A DNA stretch of 23,945 bases from Thermoplasmatota archaeon (GTDB lineage Archaea > Thermoplasmatota > Thermoplasmata > Thermoplasmatales > Thermoplasmataceae), in NCBI GenBank assembly GCA_023379345.1, contig JAMCUV010000012.1, forward strand, positions 1 through 23,945, written 5' to 3'. Positions within the stretch are counted from its first letter, which is position 1. The number at the start of each line of letters is the position of its first letter. Made by a program: the position numbers and the translations under genes. The notes under the pieces are model-generated. The model did not search any database. It was not told the origin of the DNA and saw nothing but the letters and a program-made list of their open reading frames with translations. This document shows positions 1 through 8,704 of the stretch, piece by piece.

Positions 1-639
1 GCCCCCAGCGCAAACCTGTCCACCAGGCCCAGTATAACGGATTCACAGGATGCCGTCCTGGAAATGTCCGGAAGGGTTGATCTCATTTACGATTCAGGGA
101 AGACCAGCTTCGGGGTGGAATCCACAATACTTGATCTCACCACGACGCCTCCAAGGCTGCTCAGGGCGGGATCAACGACTGTTGAGAGCCTGCAGGAGGT
201 TTTCGGGAGCATTGAAATATCCGATGCGGCAAGGGGTACTGTGGATAGCAATGTGGCCATAACACCTGGCATGAAGTACAGGCACTACGCGCCCGAAAAG
301 CCATTCTTCCTCATGAGCAGCATGGAGGATTTCAGGCGGCTTGTGAATCTTGACATTGACCATCTGGGAATCCTTGCAATGGGCGCTGATGAGGCATGCA
401 GCGATGATCAGTGCCTCAGGCTTGGGAGCATGAATGACCTCAGGCAGGTCGGACACAACCTGTTCTCTGCTTTCAGGGAGCTTGACCGGAGCGATTTTAA
501 CATGGCCGTGATTCATCCATTCCCGGAAAATGGATACGGCCTGGCAATCATGAACAGGATACGGAAGGCAACAGGCCACCATGTCATGACCGCGGAGGAA
601 GTGCTGGAACTGGCCGGAAACTCAAACCAGTCTCTCTGA
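1..639 (+). CDS. sua5: Sua5/YrdC/YwlC threonylcarbamoyl-AMP synthase, 5' end missing
   Basis: The enzyme makes L-threonylcarbamoyl-AMP from threonine, bicarbonate and ATP, the first step of t6A37 modification of ANN-decoding tRNAs in the cytoplasm. The reading frame is open from the first base of the window and 212 residues are visible. It begins within the YrdC-domain SAN motif (APSANLS), followed by the GVEST(I)LDLT strand and the LLRAG turn typical of this family. After a linker comes the Sua5 C-terminal domain, opened by TPGMKYRHYAP (family consensus SPGMKYRHYAP), so this is the long Sua5 form and not the short YrdC form. The N-terminal half of the catalytic domain lies upstream of the window. 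An ATG at 64 is internal and is not the start. The next gene, purE, is 61 nt downstream and has its own TATA-like box, so they are probably separate units. Family assignment is secure. Confidence 0.93.
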   Translation, partial: APSANLSTRPSITDSQDAVLEMSGRVDLIYDSGKTSFGVESTILDLTTTPPRLLRAGSTTVESLQEVFGSIEISDAARGTVDSNVAITPGMKYRHYAPEKPFFLMSSMEDFRRLVNLDIDHLGILAMGADEACSDDQCLRLGSMNDLRQVGHNLFSAFRELDRSDFNMAVIHPFPENGYGLAIMNRIRKATGHHVMTAEEVLELAGNSNQSL

Positions 640-673
640 TGGCTGAACCCGCTGTGATGGAATCTGCAATCCC

Positions 674-680
674 TTTTATA
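674..680 (+). promoter_or_regulatory. TATA-like box of purE
   Basis: TTTTATA is centred about 24 nt upstream of the purE ATG at 701 and no Shine-Dalgarno precedes that ATG. This is what a leaderless archaeal transcript would look like. It is inferred from spacing only. Confidence 0.5.
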
Positions 681-700
681 CCATCTGCAAATTTCTAAGC

Positions 701-1174
701 ATGGCAAAAGTTGGAGTAATCATGGGCAGCAGCAGCGATTTTGATCACATGAGGGATGCCATAACCGTCCTGGGCGAACTGGGAATTGAGGTCGAATACA
801 GGATAGTTTCTGCGCACAGGACACCTGATCTTATGTATGAATATGCCAGGAGTGCCCAGTCCAGAGGGATTGAGGTCATCATAGCTGGAGCCGGCGGTTC
901 TGCACATCTTCCCGGCATGACCGCAGCGCTCACTCCACTGCCGGTAATAGGCGTCCCCATTCAGACAAGGAGCCTGAACGGCATGGATTCACTCCTGTCA
1001 ATAGTGCAGATGCCTGCCGGAATTCCCGTGGCAACCGTGGCAATAGGCGGATCAAGGAATGCGGCACTGCTGGCTGCAAGGATTCTAGGCATAAAGTATC
1101 CTGAAGTTGCTGAGAAGGTAAGGAAGTTCATGGAGAACCAGACACAGAAGGTCATGGGTGAAAAGCTGGAATGA
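701..1174 (+). CDS. purE: N5-carboxyaminoimidazole ribonucleotide mutase (class I PurE)
   Basis: It converts N5-CAIR (the product of PurK) to CAIR in de novo purine synthesis, in the cytoplasm. The 157-residue length fits class I PurE. Visible motifs are GSSSD at residues 9-13 (phosphate binding), SAHRTP at 37-42 with the conserved His39, GAGGSAHLPGM at 63-73, and the MPAGIPVATVAIG strand at about 104-116. Presence of PurK next door supports the class I mutase reaction over the class II AIR carboxylase. The ATG at 701 is chosen because the family N-terminus (MxKVGVIMGS) begins there and a TATA-like box lies 24 nt upstream. Its TGA overlaps the purK ATG by 4 nt, so the two genes are co-transcribed and probably translationally coupled. 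Confidence 0.97.
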   Translation: MAKVGVIMGSSSDFDHMRDAITVLGELGIEVEYRIVSAHRTPDLMYEYARSAQSRGIEVIIAGAGGSAHLPGMTAALTPLPVIGVPIQTRSLNGMDSLLSIVQMPAGIPVATVAIGGSRNAALLAARILGIKYPEVAEKVRKFMENQTQKVMGEKLE

Positions 1175-2259
1175 ACATAGGCATAATCGGCGGCGGTCAG
1201 CTGGGCTGGATGATGATACTTGAAGGGCGGAAGCTGGGATACGGATTCAACAGCATTGATTCAGATTTCTCAAAGCCGGGCGTGCGCATCTCGGATCATG
1301 GCTTCACCTACCATCAGTACAGGGAATTTGTTGATTCATCAGACGTCGTGACATACGAGTTCGAGCATGTTGACGACAGGGTTCTTGATTATGCTGATTC
1401 CATGGGAAAACTGAGGCCGGGGATGCTCCCCATAAGGCTCAAGAGGGACCGGTCCCTAGAAAAGGAATTCCTGCGAGATGCGGGCCTGCCGGTGGCGCCC
1501 TTCACTGTTGTGAATAGCCTTGAGGAACTCGGGAAAGCTTCCAAGGAGTTTGATCGATCAATAGCAAAGTCTGCCATGGGTGGATATGACGGCAAGGGCC
1601 AGTATCCCATATCTCCCGGCAGGATTCCCGGAGACATGCCACAGGGCAAATATGTGCTGGAGGAATTCGTGGACTTCAGCCAGGAAGCCTCCATCATAGC
1701 ATCCAGGGACATCCATGGGAAGATGGCATTCCATACGGCTTCCCTGAACGTTAACATGAGGGGGATGCTTGTCTACAACATAGCCCCATTTCCTGATACC
1801 GGCATGAAGGAGATTGCCAGGAAGCTACTTGAGAAGCTTGATTACACTGGCGTTATGGGAATCGAATTCTTCATCAGGGACGGGAAGCCCATGATCAATG
1901 AATTCTCACCAAGAGTCCACAATTCCGGACACCACACTCTGCTGGGGTCCACCATATCCCAGTTCGAACAGCATATCAGGGCAATAGCAGGGCTTCCTGT
2001 ACCGGAACCGGAATTACTGTCTGCATCCGGCATATTGAATATAATAGGAAGACAGATAAGCGAAGAACTGAAGAACAGGATTCTTGAAATACCGGGAACC
2101 CAGATCTACTGGTACGGAAAAGACAACGCCAAGAAGAGAAGGAAAGTTGGCCATGTGAATGTTGTTGCCGGTTCAGTAGGTGAGGTTAAGGACAGGATTG
2201 ATGCGCTGATTGACATTATGTACGGCGGAAATATCCTGGATTTCCTGGAGTATTCCTAG
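1171..2259 (+). CDS. purK: N5-carboxyaminoimidazole ribonucleotide synthase (PurK, ATP-grasp)
   Basis: It carboxylates AIR with bicarbonate and ATP to give N5-CAIR, the substrate of PurE. The 362 residues show the expected order: GGGQLG at 7-12 (N-terminal Rossmann-like domain), TYEFEHV at 61-67, the ATP-grasp glycine-rich loop GGYDGKGQ at 137-144, VLEEFVDFSQEASII at 162-176, and NEFSPRVHNSGHHT at 243-256, which supplies Mg-ATP ligands and substrate contacts. The family usually has GGGQLGRM; here the Arg is Trp13. The start overlaps the purE stop (ATGA), with GGTGA about 11 nt upstream as a possible weak Shine-Dalgarno. The stop codon shares a CTAG tetranucleotide with the stop of the convergent ACT-domain gene, so no spacer separates the two transcription units. 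Confidence 0.96.
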   Translation: MNIGIIGGGQLGWMMILEGRKLGYGFNSIDSDFSKPGVRISDHGFTYHQYREFVDSSDVVTYEFEHVDDRVLDYADSMGKLRPGMLPIRLKRDRSLEKEFLRDAGLPVAPFTVVNSLEELGKASKEFDRSIAKSAMGGYDGKGQYPISPGRIPGDMPQGKYVLEEFVDFSQEASIIASRDIHGKMAFHTASLNVNMRGMLVYNIAPFPDTGMKEIARKLLEKLDYTGVMGIEFFIRDGKPMINEFSPRVHNSGHHTLLGSTISQFEQHIRAIAGLPVPEPELLSASGILNIIGRQISEELKNRILEIPGTQIYWYGKDNAKKRRKVGHVNVVAGSVGEVKDRIDALIDIMYGGNILDFLEYS

Positions 2260-2771
2260 AGTATTACCACAGCTTCAACGCCGGGAATCTTCTTCAGGTC
2301 AGACAGGAGGTGCCCCGGGATTGGGCTGTCCGTGACTATGGTTGCCCTTGGGCTGTCCACAAGCTCCGGATCGTCCACTATGACCTGCCGTATGCTGATG
2401 TTCTCCCTGGCAATTACCTGTGAAACCCCTGAAATTATGCCGGGCTGTGTAGCGGAAGTTGGAACTATCTGGATCACTCCCATGCCCAGTCTTGAGCTGA
2501 CCATCGAGAAATCAGGGATAGGCTTCAGCTGTGAGTAAAAATTGGAAAGCTCAGGATCGCTGATTATCTTGCCCAGTATCTCAATGACAGCCCTCCTGTC
2601 AACGCCCAGCGCCTGAGCTATGGCAGAAGCTTTGACCTCCACATCGCCGCAGTAAACCCTGGGCATGTTCTCATGATCTTTCCTCACGGATAGGCCAAGC
2701 GAGATCAACTTTCTCAGCACCTTTATCTGTGAAGGGTACCTTGCAAAGTTGTCGTTTATGTATTTCCACAT
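2256..2771 (-). CDS. HTH-ACT domain protein, probable archaeal regulator of amino acid metabolism
   Basis: This 171-residue protein has a predicted helix-turn-helix around residues 45-72 (VKASAIAQALGVDRRAVIEI) and a C-terminal ACT domain at about 97-171 (GMGVIQIVP, then the ISIRQVIVDD helix-strand unit and PGVEAVVIL). It resembles the archaeal family described as ACT-containing regulators of amino acid metabolism. The ligand (an amino acid is usual for ACT) and DNA targets are unknown. It lies 13 nt after radA on the same strand, so it is probably the third gene of the gapdh-radA unit. No Shine-Dalgarno is evident. Its TAG stop overlaps the convergent purK stop. The domain assignment is fairly sure; the regulatory role is family inference. 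Confidence 0.75.
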   Translation of the reverse strand: MWKYINDNFARYPSQIKVLRKLISLGLSVRKDHENMPRVYCGDVEVKASAIAQALGVDRRAVIEILGKIISDPELSNFYSQLKPIPDFSMVSSRLGMGVIQIVPTSATQPGIISGVSQVIARENISIRQVIVDDPELVDSPRATIVTDSPIPGHLLSDLKKIPGVEAVVIL

Positions 2772-2784
2772 TTTCCAGTCTTAT

Positions 2785-3750
2785 TTACACTCCATCTATT
2801 ACTCCGTCCTCGGAGATCTGGATCACTGTCTCCCCTTCAGGAAGATAGGGCGAATCGATGAGTCTGGCAATTCTCTTGCCCCCCTTACTCTTCCTGAGAT
2901 ATATCCTGAAAGTTGCGGTGTGACCCACAACATTTCCGCCAATTGGCGCAGTTGGATCACCAAAGAAAACATCCGGCCTGGCCGATACCTGGTTTGTCAC
3001 CGTTATAACGGCGTTGTATATGGTGCCGAACTTCAGGAGGTCGTGCATATGCCTGTTGAGAAGCTGCTGCCTCTCCGCCAGTGAGCCTCTTCCCATGTAC
3101 TCCGACCTGAAATGTGATGTCAGTGAATCCACTATGAGAAGCTTGATTGGAAATTCCTTGGCAAGTTCCGATGCCCTCTCAGCCAGGAGTATCTGGTGAT
3201 GCGAGTTGTAGGCCCTTGCCACGTGGATGCGCTTCAGGACCTTATCCGGGTCAAGTCCCCTGAACTTGGACATCTGTATGATTCTCTCAGGCCTGAATGT
3301 GTTCTCAGTGTCTATGATCAGGACATCTGAATCGAAGCCACCGTTTTCCACAGGCATCGTTGCATTCACGGCCGCCTGGTGCATGATCTGGGTCTTGCCT
3401 GATCCGAACTCACCGAAGAATTCAGTTATTGACTGTGTCTCAAATCCACCACCCAGGAGGTTGTCAAGATTCTTGCTTCCAGTGGTGAGCTTCTTCACTT
3501 CCCTCCTGCGCTCAAGTATCTCCTCGCCGGTCTCGAAATTGCCAACATCCGCATATTTCCTGGCAGCGGCTATTATCTTTGATGCATTTCCCTCAGCGAT
3601 GCCCGCAACATCCGAAAGGTCCTTGGGGGATGCAACGGCTATGGTCATAACGTCGTCATATCCATTCTCCCTGAGCTTCTCTGCTGTTGCTTCTCCCACT
3701 CCTGGCAAATCCTCTATTGTGTATTTCTTCTGCTCCTTGCTTTCAACCAT
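2785..3750 (-). CDS. radA: DNA repair and recombination protein RadA
   Basis: RadA is the archaeal RecA/Rad51 recombinase: it forms filaments on single-stranded DNA and drives ATP-dependent strand exchange. The 321 residues show an N-terminal helix-hairpin-helix domain (IEDLPGVGEATAEKL at 12-26), the linker with the polymerisation residue Phe72 (GNFETG), Walker A GEFGSGKT at 113-120, Walker B LLIVD at 204-208, the L1 loop region (SEYMGRGSLAERQQ), VTNQV at 251-255, and the L2 region ending GGNVVGHTATFR. Length is normal and no intein interrupts the P-loop. The start codon is ATG, 2 nt after the gapdh stop, so translation probably depends on the upstream gene; the ACT-domain gene follows after 13 nt. 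Confidence 0.98.
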   Translation of the reverse strand: MVESKEQKKYTIEDLPGVGEATAEKLRENGYDDVMTIAVASPKDLSDVAGIAEGNASKIIAAARKYADVGNFETGEEILERRREVKKLTTGSKNLDNLLGGGFETQSITEFFGEFGSGKTQIMHQAAVNATMPVENGGFDSDVLIIDTENTFRPERIIQMSKFRGLDPDKVLKRIHVARAYNSHHQILLAERASELAKEFPIKLLIVDSLTSHFRSEYMGRGSLAERQQLLNRHMHDLLKFGTIYNAVITVTNQVSARPDVFFGDPTAPIGGNVVGHTATFRIYLRKSKGGKRIARLIDSPYLPEGETVIQISEDGVIDGV

Positions 3751-3752
3751 TG

Positions 3753-4766
3753 TTACACCCTGTTCCCAATATTCAGCGTCTTATCAGTCTCAGAAATGGA
3801 CTTTTCACCGTCCATTAACTGGAACATGGCCCTAATTGCGTCCACATTTTCGGGTACCACATCGCTTTCCTGATGAACTGCCTGTATGTAATTGAGTTTC
3901 GTACCTTTTAAGTTTACGCTTTCTTTCCAGACGGCTATTTCATAAAGATCGGACCTGGATCTGCCCATCTCCCTGGCCATGTCCATTATCTGTGCTGTGG
4001 ACGTAAGCCCGGATTTTCCGGACACCAGCATGATTCGCCTGTACTTTCCCATCTCAGCTAGAACCTGCTTCTGGTCTGCCGGCTTTTCCAGATCGATGCT
4101 GACAACGTGGACATGCATCAGTGTGGTGGGTGCCTTTATGGCCACGGTGTCAACGTCAACATTGCCTATGACAGTCTGCAGATCGGGGGCGTGGTGAGAA
4201 GGAAATTTCAGGCTTGGCTCAAGTGCGTTTATGGGACCCTTTGAACTGTCATTGGGGTCCGTGGCCCTTCTTATGAGGGTGGCATTGACGTGCTTCACTC
4301 CAAATGATTTCCGGACAGATGTCACGGTCCTGGCCAGGGCCGTGGTGTTGCATGAAACAACCCTCACATAGTCCTTTCCCCATGAGTCCATGAAATTTGA
4401 GTATGCATTGAATGAGGCCTGGGCAATCTCATGATCCTCGCCTCCCTGGAAAATGGCCTTGAGTCCATTCTTCCTGTAGGTTTCAATATTCTTCCTGCCC
4501 ATTCCTTCAGGAGTTGCGTCCACAATTATATCGGAATCAGATATGAGGTCTTCCAGCGTCCCGGATGCCTTCAGCGAAGAGTTGTTGAACGATTCCAGCG
4601 ATTTTGCATCAGCCGCAAATATCCTGAAATCATGCATGGCTGATTCGGCCACATAATCCGGCCTGGTTTTCACTATGCCTGTCACAATCATGTCCTTCTG
4701 CAATCTCACTGCCTGAGCGACTCTCCTGCCGATGGTACCATAACCATTGATTCCTACCTTGATCAT
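3753..4766 (-). CDS. gap: Type II (archaeal) glyceraldehyde-3-phosphate dehydrogenase
   Basis: It is a phosphorylating, NAD(P)-dependent GAPDH of the archaeal class II, interconverting glyceraldehyde 3-phosphate and 1,3-bisphosphoglycerate; in this lineage it is likely to serve gluconeogenesis. The 337 residues contain the dinucleotide-binding start VGINGYGTIGRRVA, the GIVKTRPDYVA segment, the catalytic Cys139 in VVSCNTTALART, RRATDPNDSSKGPIN, and PSHHAPDLQTVIGN with the class II histidines, followed by PTTLMHVH. The length is that of the class II family. A minus-strand TATA-like box lies about 28 nt upstream of the ATG, so the mRNA is probably leaderless. It heads the gap-radA-ACT operon and is divergent from the large surface-protein gene. 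Confidence 0.97.
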   Translation of the reverse strand: MIKVGINGYGTIGRRVAQAVRLQKDMIVTGIVKTRPDYVAESAMHDFRIFAADAKSLESFNNSSLKASGTLEDLISDSDIIVDATPEGMGRKNIETYRKNGLKAIFQGGEDHEIAQASFNAYSNFMDSWGKDYVRVVSCNTTALARTVTSVRKSFGVKHVNATLIRRATDPNDSSKGPINALEPSLKFPSHHAPDLQTVIGNVDVDTVAIKAPTTLMHVHVVSIDLEKPADQKQVLAEMGKYRRIMLVSGKSGLTSTAQIMDMAREMGRSRSDLYEIAVWKESVNLKGTKLNYIQAVHQESDVVPENVDAIRAMFQLMDGEKSISETDKTLNIGNRV

Positions 4767-4790
4767 GTTATTACTCCATTGCCTGCCTGC

Positions 4791-4798
4791 ATATAATA
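4791..4798 (-). promoter_or_regulatory. TATA-like box of the gap-radA-ACT operon
   Basis: On the minus strand the sequence reads CTATTATATG, centred about 28 nt upstream of the gap ATG, a spacing expected for a leaderless start. It sits in the 98-nt divergent region shared with the surface-protein gene. Confidence 0.5.
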
Positions 4799-4826
4799 GT
4801 TCAATTCACGTGGTTCATGTATATTT

Positions 4827-4835
4827 TTTATATAA
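4827..4835 (+). promoter_or_regulatory. TATA-like box of the large surface-protein gene
   Basis: TTTATATAA lies about 34 nt upstream of the ATG at 4865, predicting a leader of only about 8 nt. It supports ATG 4865 as the start. Confidence 0.5.
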
Positions 4836-4864
4836 CTTATACCTTAATGGCGATTCATTAATCT

Positions 4865-7800
4865 ATGACATTAAAGGTATTAATGGTTATAATAGTATTA
4901 AGTATACTTTTACCAATTCTGGTAATTATTCCCGATGTTTCATCTGGGTCAAGCATTCAATCTCCCGTCAGCAGCCCGGGCTACTATAACTTCACGGCCA
5001 TGCAATCAGGCCAGTATCCCTCCAACACAAGCTGGGTAAGCTTCAATAATACCCCGCTCAATTCCTATTCACATATGGCTGCTGGCAAAGCAGCGCCGGT
5101 TTCAGGATTCGACGTAAACACGAGCGCTCCCCTATCCAGCCCGGAATATTTTTACGTAAATCTCAACGGGACAGCCAATGAAAGCCTGAAGATAACTTAC
5201 TCGTGGAGTGATGCGGAAAACCTGCTGACCACAATCGACAACCTGATAGTAATGCAGGGGGACCACGATATCATCCACTACTTTTTTGGCCCGGGTGAGA
5301 AGAACGACGCCTCCAATCAGTACGTTTACGGCAAGACCATCCAGAAACTGGGGCAGGATCCAGCAATGGATGCATTCCAGACAGTTGAATTATCGTGGAA
5401 CAGCCTGTATCCCGGCAAAATATTCTTCTCAGCCGAAAGTGGCTACAACTCAACGGGAAATTTCCCGCTCGTTGTATCGGTCAACAGTACATTGCAACCG
5501 GGTAACTTCAGCCTTCTTGTGGGCGGGAGCAACTGCAGTATCACCATGGATGAGCTCTACGTTGCCGGGCATGATGAGGGCTTTAGCCCGCTGCAGTCCA
5601 GAAACTACTCATACGAGTTGCAGCAGTCCGGAAACGTGACCAGCAGCATGGGAAATGCATCAGAACCGGTGCTGGACCCTGAACTGAACGATGTCCTGTT
5701 CGTTGCAATTTCCAGCAACATTTCCATCTCCTACTGGAATTACGCTAACCAGACTGCAGGTATCATCACTCAGGTACAGTCCCTATGGGAAGGAAAGTCT
5801 GTCTCGGAAGTATCCGGCAACATGGAATATATTGCCTATGGGAACAGCACTGAAGTGGATATGATTGCCGTTAACCTGGCAAATCTTTCGGTGTCGTGCA
5901 CACTTGCGCATGGACATTTCCCATATTTCACCGGGATCTTCTTTCTCAGCGGCAGATTCGTAATGGTTTCCCGTTTCTCACTGGTCGCAATAAATTTCAC
6001 CAGCGGATCGTCCACATCATACAATATTTCACTGGGCAGCAGCAGCTCAGTTGTGGCTGTCAACCAGTCCCAGGGAAGCATCACCGGAACTGATCTCAAC
6101 CTATCGACTGGAGAAACCAGTTATTTCACTCTAAATGAGACGCTCAAGATGACTGAGGTTCATGGACAGGCATTCCATGGAAATATTGAGGATACTGGAG
6201 CGATCTGGGAAACCCAAGGGATATACGGAGTCCTGGTAAATGCAACCACCGATGGAGACTACTCCTTCTGGGTTGAATCGGGAAATTACAGCCGGATGCT
6301 TATGATCAATGGAAGCCTTGATACCTGGTCGGGGAGTGGAGGGGCTGCACTGCATATGGCTTCCGGACAGGCTGAGTTCCTGGTGCATGATTCTGTCATA
6401 CTCAGCAACATTTTCGTGCGGAACATAACCGGTGTCTATCTTGATGCCAATGCTTCTGCGGGCGCAGTAGCTGCCGGGAATAATCTGTACATATTTTACA
6501 GCACCTCAGAGCCTCTTTCTCCTGATGGCATAGCCGTCAGGCTGGATCCGGTGGGCATAATAACACACAATTCAACCGTGGGATACTCAGTGGAATCCAA
6601 CCTGACATACAGCCTGAATGTAACCCTTGATGGGACTGGACTTCCAGCCAGTAACGGCAACATCGCCATCAATGCCTCCCTTTTTCCCACCGGGACATAC
6701 CGGCTCACGGCTACGGCCAGCAACATTGCAGGCTATTCATCCTCAGTGTATGAAGATGTTTCCATCGACAGCCAGAGGCCTGTCATATCTGTGAATCCAG
6801 GCAATAGAACATATATCTCCCAGTCGCAGGGGTTTGCCGTAAATATAACAGGAACCGTTGGCAATGGCACAACAAGCGTGCAGTGGAATGGCGGAACGTT
6901 CACCTCAAGTTCTCTTAGCTTCGGGCTGTTTGTATCATCCAACCCGGGAAAGCTGGTACTCTGGGTCAACTTTACAGACAGCTTTGGAATAGTGCATTCC
7001 AGATGGTTCAACTACACCACCATAACAGGCATTTCAGGGGGAACTTCCATAGGCATAACCAATGGAACATTCTACAGCAGGAACAACATAACCGTGCACT
7101 GGGGAGGGGTTGGGAATGCTTCACATTACGACCTTTATGTTCGCGGAGCCCATGGGAATAACTCATATCAGCTTGACAGGAACTGGACAACTCTCAATCT
7201 GACAAACGGGAATTATGTCCTGTCACTGAATGTAACGCTTCTTGATGGTGAAACCGTCTTACTAGGCTCCAGGAACTTTTGGATCGAGACATTCCGGCCC
7301 ATGTTGAGTGTGAACACATCCGGATCCCGGTTTCTTTCATTCTATGGTGATTCCAGCAATGACACCCTGACAATCAAGGCCACAAGTAACGTCACCTCAC
7401 AGATATCCGCATCCATCATTTATGGCGGAACTGTGCTTCAAAAGTGGGGTGTGGACGGAAAAAACTGGAGTACGATCCTTGATCGGGGCAGTGATCTCTT
7501 CCACCAGAACGGCACCTATCATATGGATATTCAAGCAACTGGCCAGAGTGGCCTGATCTCATACCGTAACCTGTCATGGAGCGTGAACAACACAATCCCG
7601 GCTGTTCCATTTTTCCAGGACCCTCTCATCTACACAAATTCAACCGTACTGCATTTCATGAATGCGGACAGCGCCAGGGTATCCATCACGGCGAACATAA
7701 GCAGCGGTAAATCATGGGTAATTTATTCTGCCCATGACGGCAACATCACTTTACCTTACGGAAATTCTACATACAATGTGACATTTTACGCCAGGAACAT

Positions 7801-8635
7801 CTGGAACAATTCTGCCAACGATACCATCAGGGTAATGAGCTATGATCAGCCTCCTGCAATATCGGTGAGTGTTGCGAACCTGAATCTTTCAGGCACAAAC
7901 ATAACAACACTGGCCTTTTCCGTTACGGATGCGGTTCCAGCATACGTTGAGGCGAAGATGGGCAATTCCACTGTCCTGTATTCTGGAGAAGCGGACCATG
8001 GCAATTTAACAATGCACTTCCATGCTGACGGGAATTACAGCGTTTTTCTGACAGTCACAGACCTGTGCGGAAACATAAACCGTACAGAAATCACGGGAAT
8101 AAATGTCACTTACTATCCGCAGATAACTGGCATAGGAATAGCATACAGCATAATATCAGGATTTGCAGAATTTCATCCTGTTGTTCACGGCACTGATCTT
8201 CAAAACCTCAGGTACTCATGGACTGTATCCGGGCATCCCTATGGAGGATCGTCAGTGAACATATTTCTGCTGCCCGGGTACCACACCGTGAAACTTGATG
8301 TCCAGTTTAACGGTCATGGAAACAGCACGACCACGACAGTTTTCACTCTTGGTTTCATTCCTGAGTTACTGGCAGTCATAGTTCCCGTATCCCTGGTTGC
8401 ATACAGGCAGATTGCCTATGTTGCGGACGAGGATGCCGCGGCTGAACTTATACTTGGAATGAGAAACGGAAGCATACGTGATATCATGAGGAAAGGCAGA
8501 GCCACCAGAATCAGGAAGAAGACCATGGAATCTGTCCTCAGGAGAATGGTTGACAGCGGGAAAATCCTCATACTTGCTGATCCTGATGGGCAAAAATATG
8601 CCATGGATCCCTTAACAGCCAGAAGAAGAAACTGA
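4865..8635 (+). CDS. Large S-layer-like surface protein with one C-terminal membrane span and a cytoplasmic winged-helix-like tail
   Basis: This 1,256-residue protein is not recognised as a named family member. Residues 1-28 form a signal peptide or anchor (MTLKVLMVIIVLSILLPILV). The body is very rich in Asn, Ser, Thr and Gly, with dozens of N-x-S/T sequons, as in heavily glycosylated archaeal surface proteins. About residues 270-570 have short beta-strand repeats resembling a propeller. About 590-1150 resemble several Ig- or PKD-like beta sandwiches, for example RPVISVNPGNRTYISQSQ and the segment PPAISVSVANLNLS. A hydrophobic span follows at about 1164-1181. The last 75 residues are charged and read as a winged helix: helix EDAAAELILGMRNGS, a recognition-like helix KKTMESVLRRMVDSGK, and a wing ILADPDGQKYAM. 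The layout suggests an outside sensor with an inside DNA-binding tail, or a structural protein with a basic tail. It is probably monocistronic or paired with the next gene. Confidence 0.8.
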   Translation: MTLKVLMVIIVLSILLPILVIIPDVSSGSSIQSPVSSPGYYNFTAMQSGQYPSNTSWVSFNNTPLNSYSHMAAGKAAPVSGFDVNTSAPLSSPEYFYVNLNGTANESLKITYSWSDAENLLTTIDNLIVMQGDHDIIHYFFGPGEKNDASNQYVYGKTIQKLGQDPAMDAFQTVELSWNSLYPGKIFFSAESGYNSTGNFPLVVSVNSTLQPGNFSLLVGGSNCSITMDELYVAGHDEGFSPLQSRNYSYELQQSGNVTSSMGNASEPVLDPELNDVLFVAISSNISISYWNYANQTAGIITQVQSLWEGKSVSEVSGNMEYIAYGNSTEVDMIAVNLANLSVSCTLAHGHFPYFTGIFFLSGRFVMVSRFSLVAINFTSGSSTSYNISLGSSSSVVAVNQSQGSITGTDLNLSTGETSYFTLNETLKMTEVHGQAFHGNIEDTGAIWETQGIYGVLVNATTDGDYSFWVESGNYSRMLMINGSLDTWSGSGGAALHMASGQAEFLVHDSVILSNIFVRNITGVYLDANASAGAVAAGNNLYIFYSTSEPLSPDGIAVRLDPVGIITHNSTVGYSVESNLTYSLNVTLDGTGLPASNGNIAINASLFPTGTYRLTATASNIAGYSSSVYEDVSIDSQRPVISVNPGNRTYISQSQGFAVNITGTVGNGTTSVQWNGGTFTSSSLSFGLFVSSNPGKLVLWVNFTDSFGIVHSRWFNYTTITGISGGTSIGITNGTFYSRNNITVHWGGVGNASHYDLYVRGAHGNNSYQLDRNWTTLNLTNGNYVLSLNVTLLDGETVLLGSRNFWIETFRPMLSVNTSGSRFLSFYGDSSNDTLTIKATSNVTSQISASIIYGGTVLQKWGVDGKNWSTILDRGSDLFHQNGTYHMDIQATGQSGLISYRNLSWSVNNTIPAVPFFQDPLIYTNSTVLHFMNADSARVSITANISSGKSWVIYSAHDGNITLPYGNSTYNVTFYARNIWNNSANDTIRVMSYDQPPAISVSVANLNLSGTNITTLAFSVTDAVPAYVEAKMGNSTVLYSGEADHGNLTMHFHADGNYSVFLTVTDLCGNINRTEITGINVTYYPQITGIGIAYSIISGFAEFHPVVHGTDLQNLRYSWTVSGHPYGGSSVNIFLLPGYHTVKLDVQFNGHGNSTTTTVFTLGFIPELLAVIVPVSLVAYRQIAYVADEDAAAELILGMRNGSIRDIMRKGRATRIRKKTMESVLRRMVDSGKILILADPDGQKYAMDPLTARRRN

Positions 8636-8665
8636 ATCCGTGTCTGGAGAAATGCAGTGAAAAAC

Positions 8666-8672
8666 TTATTTA
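8666..8672 (+). promoter_or_regulatory. TATA-like box of the small membrane-protein gene
   Basis: TTATTTA is centred about 36 nt upstream of the ATG at 8705. It lies downstream of the alternative GTG at 8657, which supports the ATG as the true start. Confidence 0.35.
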
Positions 8673-8704
8673 CGGAAATTCATATCTGCCTCGGATTAAA
8701 TTTC

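Noticed and set aside
3227..3835. 202-codon plus-strand frame
   Set aside because: It lies antisense to the well-supported radA and the end of gap, has no family signature, and arises from codon bias of the true gene.
8657..8704. GTG start for the small membrane protein
   Set aside because: It would put 16 residues ahead of the signal peptide, and the TATA-like box lies downstream of the GTG.
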